DNA from: JADFRG01 sp964590515
Lineage (GTDB): Bacteria; Chloroflexota; Anaerolineae; Anaerolineales; E44-bin32
Length of the DNA stretch: 63,959 bases
Assembly: GCA_964590515.1 (NCBI GenBank)
Contig: CAZPZD010000009.1
Span: 1 to 63,959, forward strand
Direction: 5' to 3'
Part shown: in pieces, positions 53,591 to 61,440 of the stretch
Layout: every line of letters begins with the position of its first letter
Numbering within the stretch: the stretch's first letter is position 1
Made by a program: the position numbers and the translations under genes
Notes under the pieces: model-generated
Databases searched by the model: none
Seen by the model: the letters and a program-made list of their open reading frames with translations, nothing else
Told to the model about the DNA's origin: nothing

Positions 53591-53877
53591 ACGCTTCCCG
53601 CCTGCACCGTTCGTATCAGGCGCTCATTCTCGCCCTGCTGGGTCTCTTCCTCCTAAACAAGCTGTGGAACGGGACCATCCTCTGGTACATCAACTCGCGT
53701 TTTCTCCCGTTGACCGTGGTGGGCGCCTTCGGTCTGCTGTGGCTGGCCCAGGTGCGGCTCGCTAATCTCCAGTCCACGCCGGGGGAGGCCCACGATCACC
53801 ACGGGGCAACGCCCTCAGCCTGGGACTTGGTGGCGCTCGTGCTCCCGATCGTTTTGGGCCTGGTAACCAACGCTTGA
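53587..53877 (+). CDS. Short DUF1980 (TIGR03943/YcgQ-like) membrane protein
   Basis: A 96-residue protein with three hydrophobic segments: LILALLGLFLLNKLW, FLPLTVVGAFGLLWL and VALVLPIVLGLV, with a His pair between (AHDHHG). It matches only the N-terminal membrane part of the YcgQ family; the usual periplasmic domain is missing and a TGA ends the frame at VTNA. The stop overlaps the -35 of the Zur promoter. Either a natural short form or a truncation. Confidence 0.68.
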   Translation: MNASRLHRSYQALILALLGLFLLNKLWNGTILWYINSRFLPLTVVGAFGLLWLAQVRLANLQSTPGEAHDHHGATPSAWDLVALVLPIVLGLVTNA

Positions 53878-53928
53878 CCGCCGCCCGATCCCCCTTTATT
53901 ATTTGCAGCTAAATGAAAAGTATTTTCA
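53874..53928 (+). promoter_or_regulatory. Promoter with Zur box
   Basis: TTGACC (53874-53879), 17 bases, TATTAT (53897-53902). The inverted repeat TGAAAA-GTA-TTTTCA (53914-53928) follows. It matches the actinobacterial Zur consensus TGAAAATGATTTTCA at 13 of 15 positions and would cover the start of transcription (about 53909). The first ATG (53913) lies at the edge of this box, so translation probably begins at the ATG at 53934. Confidence 0.8.
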
Positions 53929-53933
53929 ATAAA

Positions 53934-54362
53934 ATGGCTATTGAAGGCGCCCACGAGGTCGGGACCCAGCTGCAGCAATCCGGGTATCGGCTCACCCAAC
54001 CTCGCAAGGCGGTCATCCGGGCCCTAACGGAGGCTAACGACTGGCTCCGGCCGGAGGATTTGCTCGCCCTCGCTCGCCGATACTGGCGGCCGCTCGGGCT
54101 GGTGACGGTATACCGAACGGTCTCCCTCTTGGCCGAGCTTGGCTATCTCAGACGGGTGCATCTGGAAGATCGCTGCGTCGGATATGTTCGATCCGAGTTC
54201 GTGCACGGACATCACCTGCTCTGCCGCACCTGTCATCAGGCGGTCGAGTTCCCCGGCACCGAGGACCTGAGCCCCCTGGTAGAGCGGATCTCGCAGGACA
54301 CGGGCTTTCGGATTGAACACCACCTGCTGGAACTGGTCGGCCTCTGCCCGAGTTGCCAGTGA
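53934..54362 (+). CDS. zur: Fur-family regulator, probably Zur
   Basis: About 142 residues from ATG 53934 (149 from 53913). The DNA-binding helix reads GLVTVYRTVSLLAELG. The metal site region is HGHHLLCRTC (about 84-93), with the structural zinc Cys pairs CRTC and CPSC at the C-terminus. Identified as Zur from the Zur box in its promoter and the coupled znuABC. The stop overlaps the znuA GTG (GTGA). Confidence 0.88.
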   Translation: MAIEGAHEVGTQLQQSGYRLTQPRKAVIRALTEANDWLRPEDLLALARRYWRPLGLVTVYRTVSLLAELGYLRRVHLEDRCVGYVRSEFVHGHHLLCRTCHQAVEFPGTEDLSPLVERISQDTGFRIEHHLLELVGLCPSCQ

Positions 54363-55300
54363 GCGGGAAACTCGCCCTCCTGCTCGGTTGGGGGCTGCTT
54401 GCCGGGGTGGCCGGCTGCCAGTCAGTGTCAACCCGCGGCAGCTCGCTCGAAGACTCCGACGCGAGACCCAGGATTGTGGCGACCACTTCCCTGATCGGGG
54501 ACGTGTTATCGCGAGTTGCCGGTGATCGGATCGAGCTTCGGGTCCTGCTGCCAGCGAGGGCCGACCCACACTCCTTCCAAAGTAGCCCCCAAGATGCAGC
54601 GGCGGTTGCCGAAGCCCAGCTCGTGTTCGTCAACGGATTTGGACTCGAAGAGGCACTGCTGGGGACCCTTGAGTCCGTTGCCAGCCCGGCCCAGCTCGTT
54701 TCCATCTCGGAAGGAGTCGAACCCCGTAAGATCACGGCGGCCGAAGGGGAGCCTCGCGAGGCCGGTACCGCCGATCCGCATGTCTGGCTTGACCCCACGA
54801 ATGTAATGGTCTGGGTCGAGAATGCCCGCGCCGAACTCACGAGATTGGACCCGGGCGGCGCCGATCATTACGCCGCCAATGCAGCCGCTTACCAAGCCGA
54901 GTTGGAGGAACTGGATGCGTGGATCCGCAGCGAGGTCGAACGAATACCATCGCAGAACCGGAAGCTGGTGACTGACCACGACAACCTGGGTTACTTCGCG
55001 GCCCGCTATGGGTTCACGCTAGTGGGAGCCGTGATCCCGGCCTACAGCACCCTGGCCCAGCCATCGGCCCAAGAGATCGCCAAACTGGAGCAGACGATCG
55101 CCCGCAACGATGTGCCAGCCATCTTCGTTGGGGTTGCGGTTAACCCGGTTCTGTCGCGGCGGATTGCACAAGACATGGGCGTGGACCTGGTTCCGCTCTA
55201 CACCGACTCGTTGAGCGTCCTCGGAGGCCCGGCTGCCACCTATTTGGAAATGATGCAATACACGGTCGGGGCAATGGTCGAGGCGCTCAAACTCCCATGA
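54359..55300 (+). CDS. znuA: Zinc ABC transporter substrate-binding lipoprotein
   Basis: A 313-residue lipoprotein (lipobox GVAGCQ). Metal ligands of the cluster A-I fold: His in PARADPHSFQ, His in TADPHVWLDP, His in LVTDHDNLGYF, and Asp in LYTDSLS. The His-rich loop of some ZnuA proteins is absent. Captures Zn(II) outside and delivers it to ZnuB. Third gene of the zur-znu transcript. Confidence 0.93.
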   Translation: MSGKLALLLGWGLLAGVAGCQSVSTRGSSLEDSDARPRIVATTSLIGDVLSRVAGDRIELRVLLPARADPHSFQSSPQDAAAVAEAQLVFVNGFGLEEALLGTLESVASPAQLVSISEGVEPRKITAAEGEPREAGTADPHVWLDPTNVMVWVENARAELTRLDPGGADHYAANAAAYQAELEELDAWIRSEVERIPSQNRKLVTDHDNLGYFAARYGFTLVGAVIPAYSTLAQPSAQEIAKLEQTIARNDVPAIFVGVAVNPVLSRRIAQDMGVDLVPLYTDSLSVLGGPAATYLEMMQYTVGAMVEALKLP

Positions 55301-56088
55301 ATTTGCCTCAGCAGCACGATTCGCAGGCTCCGCCGATCCGGGCCGACCGGCTGTCGGTGCGATACGACGGTAACCTGGCGCTCGAGCAGGTCAGCTTCAC
55401 GGTGGCAGCCGGGGAACGGGTGGCGGTGGTCGGACCGAACGGAGCCGGGAAGACCACCCTCTTCAAGGTGCTTGCCGGCATTCTGCGGCCCGCCGCCGGC
55501 TCCATCGAAATCCATGGCCATGGTCCGGGAAGGCATGTTTGCGTCGGTTACGTGCCCCAGCGGGCGACGATCAATCTGGATTTCCCGGTCTCGGCTTCGG
55601 AGGTCGTCATGATGGGGCGGATCCGCGAGATTGGCATGCTGCGCTGGCCCCGCCGTACAGACTGGTCGAAGGTCGACTCGGCCCTGACTCGGGTCGGGAT
55701 GCAGGACTACCGCGCCCGACCGATTGGAAGCCTCTCCACCGGCCAGCAGCAGCGAATCTTCCTGGCTCAGGCCGTCGCTCAGGAAGCCGACATCGTGCTG
55801 ATGGACGAACCCTTAACCGGGCTCGACCTGCCCAGCCAGGAGGTCATCTTCGAGATCCTGGATGATTTACGTCACCAGCCGGTCACGGTCCTGGTGGCCA
55901 CTCACGATCTCAACCTGGCCAGCAGTCACTTCGACAAGGTCCTGCTGCTCAACCGCCGGCTGATCGCTTACGGAGAACCGCAGGCCACCATCACACCGGA
56001 AAATCTGCTCGATGCCTATGGCGGGCATCTGCATGTCTTCGCCGATGGACGGCTGCTGGTCGATACCCACCACGAGGGACGTCAGTGA
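55297..56088 (+). CDS. znuC: Zinc ABC transporter ATPase
   Basis: A 263-residue ATPase. Walker A GPNGAGKTT (about 46-54), signature LSTGQQQRIFLA (about 147), Walker B IVLMDEPLTGLD and switch ATHDLN are consensus. ATG overlaps the znuA stop (ATGA). Its substrate is set by ZnuA. Confidence 0.94.
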   Translation: MNLPQQHDSQAPPIRADRLSVRYDGNLALEQVSFTVAAGERVAVVGPNGAGKTTLFKVLAGILRPAAGSIEIHGHGPGRHVCVGYVPQRATINLDFPVSASEVVMMGRIREIGMLRWPRRTDWSKVDSALTRVGMQDYRARPIGSLSTGQQQRIFLAQAVAQEADIVLMDEPLTGLDLPSQEVIFEILDDLRHQPVTVLVATHDLNLASSHFDKVLLLNRRLIAYGEPQATITPENLLDAYGGHLHVFADGRLLVDTHHEGRQ

Positions 56089-56095
56089 TTTAGCC

Positions 56096-56953
56096 ATGGA
56101 AACGCTCATAACCTGGCTGGTCGAACCGTTGACCTACCCCTTCATGCTGCGCGGGCTCTTAGCGGCCCTAATGATCGGGCTGGTGGTCCCGGTGTTAGGC
56201 TGCTATGTCGTACTTAGAGGGATGGCATTTTACGGGGACGCACTTGCCCACATTATTCTCCCGGGAGTCGTCGTGGCCTTCCTGCTCGGCTGGCCGCTCG
56301 CGCTCGGCGCACTGATCGTTGGTGTGCTGGCTGCTCTCGCCATCGGAGGCATCAGCAGCTCGACGACGATTCGGGAAGATAGTGCAATTGGGGTTGTGTT
56401 CGCAGGCGCGCTGGCTCTGGGTGTGCTGTTGCTCTCGGTCCAGCGCAGCTACGCGGTGGATCTCGCCCACATCCTGTTCGGAGATCTATTGGGCGTCTCG
56501 CCGGCAGACCTGGGGCTGATGGCGGGCTTGAGCTTCGTAGCCCTTGTCACGGTGCTGCTCTTCTACAAAGAGTTTCTGGTGCTTTCCTTCGATCGAGTGC
56601 TGGCGACGACCATGCAGCTGCCGGTGCAATTACTCAACAACCTGCTCTATGTTTTGCTGGCGGTAGTTGTGGTCATTTCAATCCAAGCCGTTGGAATTGC
56701 GCTGGTGGTTGCCATGCTGGTGACTCCGGCCTCGGCCGCCTATCTGCTCACCCGTCGGCTGGCCCGGATGATGTTGCTGGCGAGTGCGATTGGCGCCGCT
56801 TCCGGGGCGCTCGGCTTATATGCCTCCTTCTACTTGGACGTGGCCTCCGGTCCAGCCATTGTGCTTGTTGCAACAGCAATCTTTGGCCTCATCTTCCTGT
56901 TCGCCCCGGGCCGGGGCTACCTCTCCAGCCGGACACAGGCCGGCGTTGCCTAG
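56096..56953 (+). CDS. znuB: Zinc ABC transporter permease
   Basis: A 285-residue membrane protein with about eight helices of the ZnuB/MntB family (VLGCYVVLRGMAFYGDALAHIILPGV, DLAHILFGDLLG). The second half has the GIALVVAMLVTPASAAYLL segment that contacts the ATPase. ATG 56096 is 7 bases after znuC; the longer frame overlaps znuC. Last gene of the zinc operon. Confidence 0.93.
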   Translation: METLITWLVEPLTYPFMLRGLLAALMIGLVVPVLGCYVVLRGMAFYGDALAHIILPGVVVAFLLGWPLALGALIVGVLAALAIGGISSSTTIREDSAIGVVFAGALALGVLLLSVQRSYAVDLAHILFGDLLGVSPADLGLMAGLSFVALVTVLLFYKEFLVLSFDRVLATTMQLPVQLLNNLLYVLLAVVVVISIQAVGIALVVAMLVTPASAAYLLTRRLARMMLLASAIGAASGALGLYASFYLDVASGPAIVLVATAIFGLIFLFAPGRGYLSSRTQAGVA

Positions 56954-57003
56954 CCAGACCGTCTACTCCGGACGGGGTTCCGGCTCCAACCCAAGTCGTC
57001 TCC

Positions 57004-57277
57004 TGTGGACAACTGCGTATGGGCCTGTGGAGAACGTCTTAGTTTCGGTGGAAAAGAGACGGTAAAAGATCTTCAATCCTCCACAGAAGGTAGGCCCCCA
57101 CGAGGGCCGGCTCGCTTGGGAACTTCGCCCCACAGAAACTCAACACCCTTCTGCACCGAGCCCCTGTGGAGAAAGAGCGGCGTTCCTGCCGCTTTGCAAA
57201 GGGGGGAATCCACTCGGATTCAACAAATCCCCACCCCCGACGGCGACTACGGCTATAAATCCAATTAATGTGGATAT
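57004..57277. other. Non-coding stretch with DnaA-box-like repeats
   Basis: The 398 bases between znuB and gdhA hold no plausible gene. On the plus strand TGTGGACAA (57004-57012), TGTGGAGAA (57026-57034), TGTGGAGAA (57165-57173) and TGTGGATAT (57269-57277) each differ by one base from TGTGGATAA, the DnaA box. The first two are 22 bases apart. An AT-rich patch lies at about 57250-57290. It could be an origin-like or regulatory region; no dnaA, dnaN or rpmH is near. Confidence 0.4.
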
Positions 57278-57283
57278 AGATAT

Positions 57284-57336
57284 GGAAAAGAAGAAGGAGC
57301 GCAGGCCAGTCCGAAATCAGCCCGGTCCTGCGCTCC
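57284..57336 (-). terminator. Terminator of gdhA
   Basis: On the minus strand, a 10-base stem GGAGCGCAGG/CCTGCGCTCC (57327-57336 and 57296-57305), with 21 bases between, followed by TTCTTCTTTTCC. It lies 15 bases after the gdhA stop. Confidence 0.8.
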
Positions 57337-57351
57337 TGAGTGAATCGCTTG

Positions 57352-58635
57352 CTAGACCCAGCCGCGTAGTTTGACCGCCTCGGCGACCCGGCTGACCGCA
57401 ACCAGGTAGGCCGCCAGCCGGTTGTGGACTTGGTGCTCCTGGGCGGCCGCGTGAACCGCGTGAAAAGCGGCGGTCATTTTGGCGTCGAGCCGCTCATGCA
57501 CCAGCTCTTCCTGCCAGTAATAGTCATACGCATTCTGAACCATTTCGAAGTACGAAACGGTGACCCCGCCGGCATTGCACAAGAAGTCGGGGATCACATA
57601 GCAGCCGGCGGCATGGAGAATGTGGTCAGCTTCGGGGCTGGTCGGACCGTTGGCCAACTCCACAATTACCTTGGCCTTAACCTTAGGGGAGTTTTGCTCG
57701 GTGAGCACGCTCTCCAGCGCAGACGGGATGAGAATCGAGACATCCAGCTCTAGCAAGGCCTCGTTGCTTATGGCTTCTGTGCCGGGGAACTTGACCACTG
57801 ATCCGGTTTTCGCTTTGTGAGCCATTACCGCAGCGTAGTCCAGACCCTTGCTGCTGTAGATGCCACCCCGCGAATCGGAAACGGCAACGACTTTCAGCCC
57901 GAGCAGTTCGGTCCCTAGCTTGTGGGCGAAGGATCCCGCGTTGCCGTAACCCTGAATTGCGGTGGTGGCGCCCTTGAGATTTGTGCCTAGCACCTTCCCG
58001 GCCTCCCGCAAACAATAAATTCCGCCCCGGGCAGTGGCGTCGCCCCGGCCGGCCGAGCCACCCAACGCCAGCGGTTTACCGGTGATCACCCCGAATTCGT
58101 TGTAACCCTTCATGAAAGAGTATTCATCGACCATCCAGGCCATGATCTGGGGGTTGGTATACACGTCGGGCGCCGGCACGTCTTTCTCCAGACCAAGGAT
58201 CCGACCCACCTGGCGGATGTAGGCCCGGCTCAACCGTTCGACCTCGCCATCCGACATCTCTTTAGGATTGCAGATGACTCCGCCCTTTCCGCCACCGAGC
58301 GGAATGTCTACTACCGCGCACTTCCAGGTCATCCAGGCCGCCAAGGCCCGGACCGTATCGATGGTCTCATCCGGGTGGAAGCGGATCCCACCCTTGGTAG
58401 GCCCGCGGGCATCGTTGTACTGCACTCGGAAGCCGTGAAAGATCTTGGTGCTGCCGTCGTCCATCTTTACCGGCAGAGTCACATGGAGTTCGCGCAGCGG
58501 CCAACGGAGCAATTCATGTAGAGCGCCGTCCAATTTGAGAAACGCTGCCGCTTCATCCAGCTGTTGCTGGGCCACCTGGAAGGGATTGGGCATGAGTTCG
58601 ATCGTGGGTCGGGTTGTCTTGGTCTGGGTCGCCAT
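57352..58635 (-). CDS. gdhA: Glutamate dehydrogenase (Glu/Leu/Phe/Val family)
   Basis: About 427 residues. The catalytic region has GGIRFHPDET, MTWKCAVVDIPLGGGKGG (substrate-binding Lys residues), and DVPAPDVYTN; the NAD(P) site is IQGYGNAG. The frame extends upstream to 58851, but ATG 58635 (MATQTK) with AGGAG is the family start. Links amino acid nitrogen to 2-oxoglutarate; cofactor preference is not read from sequence with certainty. Confidence 0.93.
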   Translation of the reverse strand: MATQTKTTRPTIELMPNPFQVAQQQLDEAAAFLKLDGALHELLRWPLRELHVTLPVKMDDGSTKIFHGFRVQYNDARGPTKGGIRFHPDETIDTVRALAAWMTWKCAVVDIPLGGGKGGVICNPKEMSDGEVERLSRAYIRQVGRILGLEKDVPAPDVYTNPQIMAWMVDEYSFMKGYNEFGVITGKPLALGGSAGRGDATARGGIYCLREAGKVLGTNLKGATTAIQGYGNAGSFAHKLGTELLGLKVVAVSDSRGGIYSSKGLDYAAVMAHKAKTGSVVKFPGTEAISNEALLELDVSILIPSALESVLTEQNSPKVKAKVIVELANGPTSPEADHILHAAGCYVIPDFLCNAGGVTVSYFEMVQNAYDYYWQEELVHERLDAKMTAAFHAVHAAAQEHQVHNRLAAYLVAVSRVAEAVKLRGWV

Positions 58636-58671
58636 CGAGTTGGATTCTCCTGGTGAAGGATGCCCCAGGAC

Positions 58672-58698
58672 AGTATAGCGCAGGGGGTGGAGCGGCAA
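58672..58698 (-). promoter_or_regulatory. Promoter of gdhA
   Basis: TTGCCG (58693-58698) and TATACT (58672-58677), 15 bases apart on the minus strand, giving a leader of about 30 bases. A short spacer lowers certainty. Confidence 0.45.
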
Positions 58699-58708
58699 GA
58701 GTACTTTG

Positions 58709-60232
58709 TCACTGAGAGGGAGGATTCTTCTCCTGCAACGCACTCTCCAGCTCGGCTCGCGCCACCGCCGGATCGGCCCTGCCCCCGGCGGCTCGCATGA
58801 TCTGGCCCAAGAACCACTCCGCCAAGGCGTGCTTGCCCGCCCGGTATGCACTCACCTGCTCAGGGTGCTCGGCGAGCACCCGCCGCACCAGGGACCGGAT
58901 CAGGTTCGGATCGCTCTGCTGAGCGAGGTCCTTCGCTTCCAACAATACCTCCGGCGAGCCGCCACCTGGGAGGAGCTGATCCAAGACCATTTTGCCGCTG
59001 GCGGCATTGATGGTCCGTGATTCCACGAAGGCGACCAGCCGGGCAAAATCCTCGGGCTTGAGCTGGGAATCGGCAAACTGAAGGCCGAGTTCATTGAGCC
59101 GACCGAAGAATTGCACGGTCAGCCAGTTAGCCAGCTTGCCAGGCGAGACGGCTTGGGGCGCGGTCAAAAAGCCGAGCATGCCGGGGGGAAGGCTCTGATC
59201 TGAGACTAGGGCCATTTCCTTCGAGGCCACCACCGCGTGTTCAAAGTAATCTGCCACTTCCTGCTCCTCGGTGAGCACGCCGGCGGTATAGGCGCTCAAG
59301 CCGTACTCGGCCACGAAGCGGGCCTGTTTGGCGGCCGGCAGTTCGGGGAGCTCGCTGCGGATTTGCTCGATCCAGGCCCGCTCGATGTGCAGCGGCGGGA
59401 GATCGGGTTCGGGGAAGTAGCGATAATCATGGGCCTGCTCCTTGGAGCGCTGAGCGAGGGTGATCTCCCGATTCTCGTCCCAGCCGACCGTTGCGAGTTC
59501 GACCCGGCCACCGGCAGAAAGGAGTTCCCGCTGGCGCTCGATCTCATAGGCTACGGCCCGCGACAGGGCCCGGAAGGAATTCAGGTTCTTGATCTCGGTG
59601 CGGGTCCCCAGCTCCAGGGATCCCTGGGGCCGGAGCGACACATTGGCCTCGAACCGGATCACACCTTTCTGCATGTCCCCGCTGTTGACACCTAAGTAGC
59701 GCAACAAGGAGCGCAGGGCTAGTGCGTAGCGTTTGGTCTGTTCGATCGAATGGAGGTCCGGCTCGCTGACGATCTCGAGCAAGGAGACCCCCGAGCGGTT
59801 GTAGTCCACCAGTGAATAACCCTCCCGGTGGAACAGCTTGCCGGTGTCCTCCTCGAGGTGCACTCTCCGAATCCGGACCCGCTGGTCGCCGCTCTCGCCC
59901 TCGATATCAAACCAGCCGCTGCTGGCTAGCGGCAGCTCATATTGAGAGATCTGGAAACCCTTTGGAAGATCGGGGTAGAAGTAATTCTTGCGGGCGAACA
60001 GGCTGTGTTCGGCCACCGAGCAATTGAGGGCCAGCGCTACCCGCAGGGCATACTCCACGGCCCGCCGGTTGATCACCGGCAACGTGCCCGGCATGCCGGT
60101 GCAGATCTCGCACGCCGAACTGTTCGGCGCAGTGAGGCTGGTGTCCACTACGGCACAACCGCAGAACATCTTTGACCGAGTCAGCAGCTCGGCGTGCACC
60201 TCAAGACCGATGACCGGCTCGAATTCAGTCAT
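58709..60232 (-). CDS. gatB: Asp/Glu-tRNA(Asn/Gln) amidotransferase subunit B
   Basis: 507 residues. N-terminal VIGLEVHAEL; zinc site CGCAVV with SACEICTGMPG (four Cys); the C-terminal Yqey domain for tRNA binding (about 430-505). Works with GatA and GatC to make Gln-tRNA(Gln) and/or Asn-tRNA(Asn), which implies missing GlnRS or AsnRS. Last gene of the gat operon. Confidence 0.96.
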   Translation of the reverse strand: MTEFEPVIGLEVHAELLTRSKMFCGCAVVDTSLTAPNSSACEICTGMPGTLPVINRRAVEYALRVALALNCSVAEHSLFARKNYFYPDLPKGFQISQYELPLASSGWFDIEGESGDQRVRIRRVHLEEDTGKLFHREGYSLVDYNRSGVSLLEIVSEPDLHSIEQTKRYALALRSLLRYLGVNSGDMQKGVIRFEANVSLRPQGSLELGTRTEIKNLNSFRALSRAVAYEIERQRELLSAGGRVELATVGWDENREITLAQRSKEQAHDYRYFPEPDLPPLHIERAWIEQIRSELPELPAAKQARFVAEYGLSAYTAGVLTEEQEVADYFEHAVVASKEMALVSDQSLPPGMLGFLTAPQAVSPGKLANWLTVQFFGRLNELGLQFADSQLKPEDFARLVAFVESRTINAASGKMVLDQLLPGGGSPEVLLEAKDLAQQSDPNLIRSLVRRVLAEHPEQVSAYRAGKHALAEWFLGQIMRAAGGRADPAVARAELESALQEKNPPSQ

Positions 60233-60238
60233 GGACCT

Positions 60239-60454
60239 TCAGAGCAGGTGGATCCGCCACTCATCGTAGAGCTCACCGTAGAACAGCTCGAAGACCCGCC
60301 CATCCTGAACCCGGACCCGGAACCTGCGTCCGCCCGGGATTCGCCAGGAATCATCAACCTGCTCGATCAGCAGTCGCACGCCCTCCCAGCGCAGAGCGAT
60401 TGGGCGCTCTCCGTAGACATAACCGGAATGGCACTCGACCAATTCCGCGGTCAT
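60239..60454 (-). CDS. Small beta-rich protein of unknown function
   Basis: A 71-residue protein with alternating beta-strand pattern (VRLLIEQVDDSWRIPGGRRF, VFELFYGELYDEWRIHLL). It resembles short DUF6504-like proteins; that match is tentative. It overlaps the nucleotidyltransferase gene by ATGA and precedes gatB by 6 bases, so it is translated with them. Confidence 0.65.
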   Translation of the reverse strand: MTAELVECHSGYVYGERPIALRWEGVRLLIEQVDDSWRIPGGRRFRVRVQDGRVFELFYGELYDEWRIHLL

Positions 60455-61440
60455 GCGCCTCCCCGGATCTCGGAAGAATCACCAATACTGAGCGAGCCTA
60501 CAACCCCAGTCACCTTCGCCGCCCGACCAATGAGCGAGGCCGAGAGGGTACTGTCCGTAATGTGGGTGTCGGCTTCTACGATAGAGTCCCGGATCTCGGA
60601 ACTCTCGATCACACAGCCTGGTCCGATCGAGGCGTACGGTCCGATCACCGATTGCGAGATGCGGGCGCTGGGGTCGAGGTACACGGGCGGCTCGAGCCGC
60701 GATCCCGCTTCGACTGAAACGTCCGGCAAGTTGGCTCGGCCATGCTTGAGCAGGTAACGGTTGGCTGCCAGCACCGCCTCCGGTGTCCCAAAATCCTGCC
60801 AGACCTCCACTGGCTGGGCGCGCACCCTAACGCCGGCGTCCAGCAGCAGATTGATGGCGTCCGCTAGGTAGAACTCCCCCTTGAGCTTTCCTCCCGCGGC
60901 CAACTGCCGCTCGATGGCGTCGAGTAGGGTTTCTACCTCGGGAAAATAGTAGAAACCCACCACGGCCAGGTTGCTCTGAGGGTCTTGCGGCTTTTCGATC
61001 AAACGGCGGACCCAGCCGTCCGGCCCGAGCTCGGCCAGCCCGAATCGCCGGGGGTCTTCCACCTCCTTCACCCAGGCGATGGCTTCCGCGCCCAGCCCGG
61101 AGAAGTCGGTTTCAATCCAGGTATCCACGAAGCCGAGCAGCGCCGGTCCCCGCAGTCCTTCCCGGGCCAGCCAGATGGCATGCGACTGGCCAGACAGCTC
61201 GGGCTGCACCACGAACCGGGCGTTGAGCTTGGGGTAGTGCGTGCCCACATACTCCTGCACCTGATCCCCAAGGTAGCCAACGATGAACACGGCCTCGTCG
61301 AAATCCGCGAGCGATGCGAGCGAGTCCAAGAAATGGGCAAGCACCGGCTTGCCGGCCACGCTGATCAGCGGCTTCGGCCTCGACCAGGTATGCGGGCGCA
61401 GGCGGGTTCCGTATCCCGCCATCGGAAGCACCAGTTTCAT
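60451..61440 (-). CDS. Sugar-1-phosphate nucleotidyltransferase with left-handed beta-helix
   Basis: A 329-residue protein. N-terminal MAGYGTRLRPHTWSRPKPL is the nucleotide-binding signature of glucose-1-phosphate thymidylyl/uridylyltransferases; VDTWIE carries the metal Asp, and EKPQDP and KGEFYLADAIN support the fold. The C-terminus (about 245-325) has hexapeptide-like repeats (ISQSVIGPYASIGPGCVI). Starts in an ATGA overlap with gatA, so expression is tied to GatA. Confidence 0.88.
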   Translation of the reverse strand: MKLVLPMAGYGTRLRPHTWSRPKPLISVAGKPVLAHFLDSLASLADFDEAVFIVGYLGDQVQEYVGTHYPKLNARFVVQPELSGQSHAIWLAREGLRGPALLGFVDTWIETDFSGLGAEAIAWVKEVEDPRRFGLAELGPDGWVRRLIEKPQDPQSNLAVVGFYYFPEVETLLDAIERQLAAGGKLKGEFYLADAINLLLDAGVRVRAQPVEVWQDFGTPEAVLAANRYLLKHGRANLPDVSVEAGSRLEPPVYLDPSARISQSVIGPYASIGPGCVIESSEIRDSIVEADTHITDSTLSASLIGRAAKVTGVVGSLSIGDSSEIRGGA

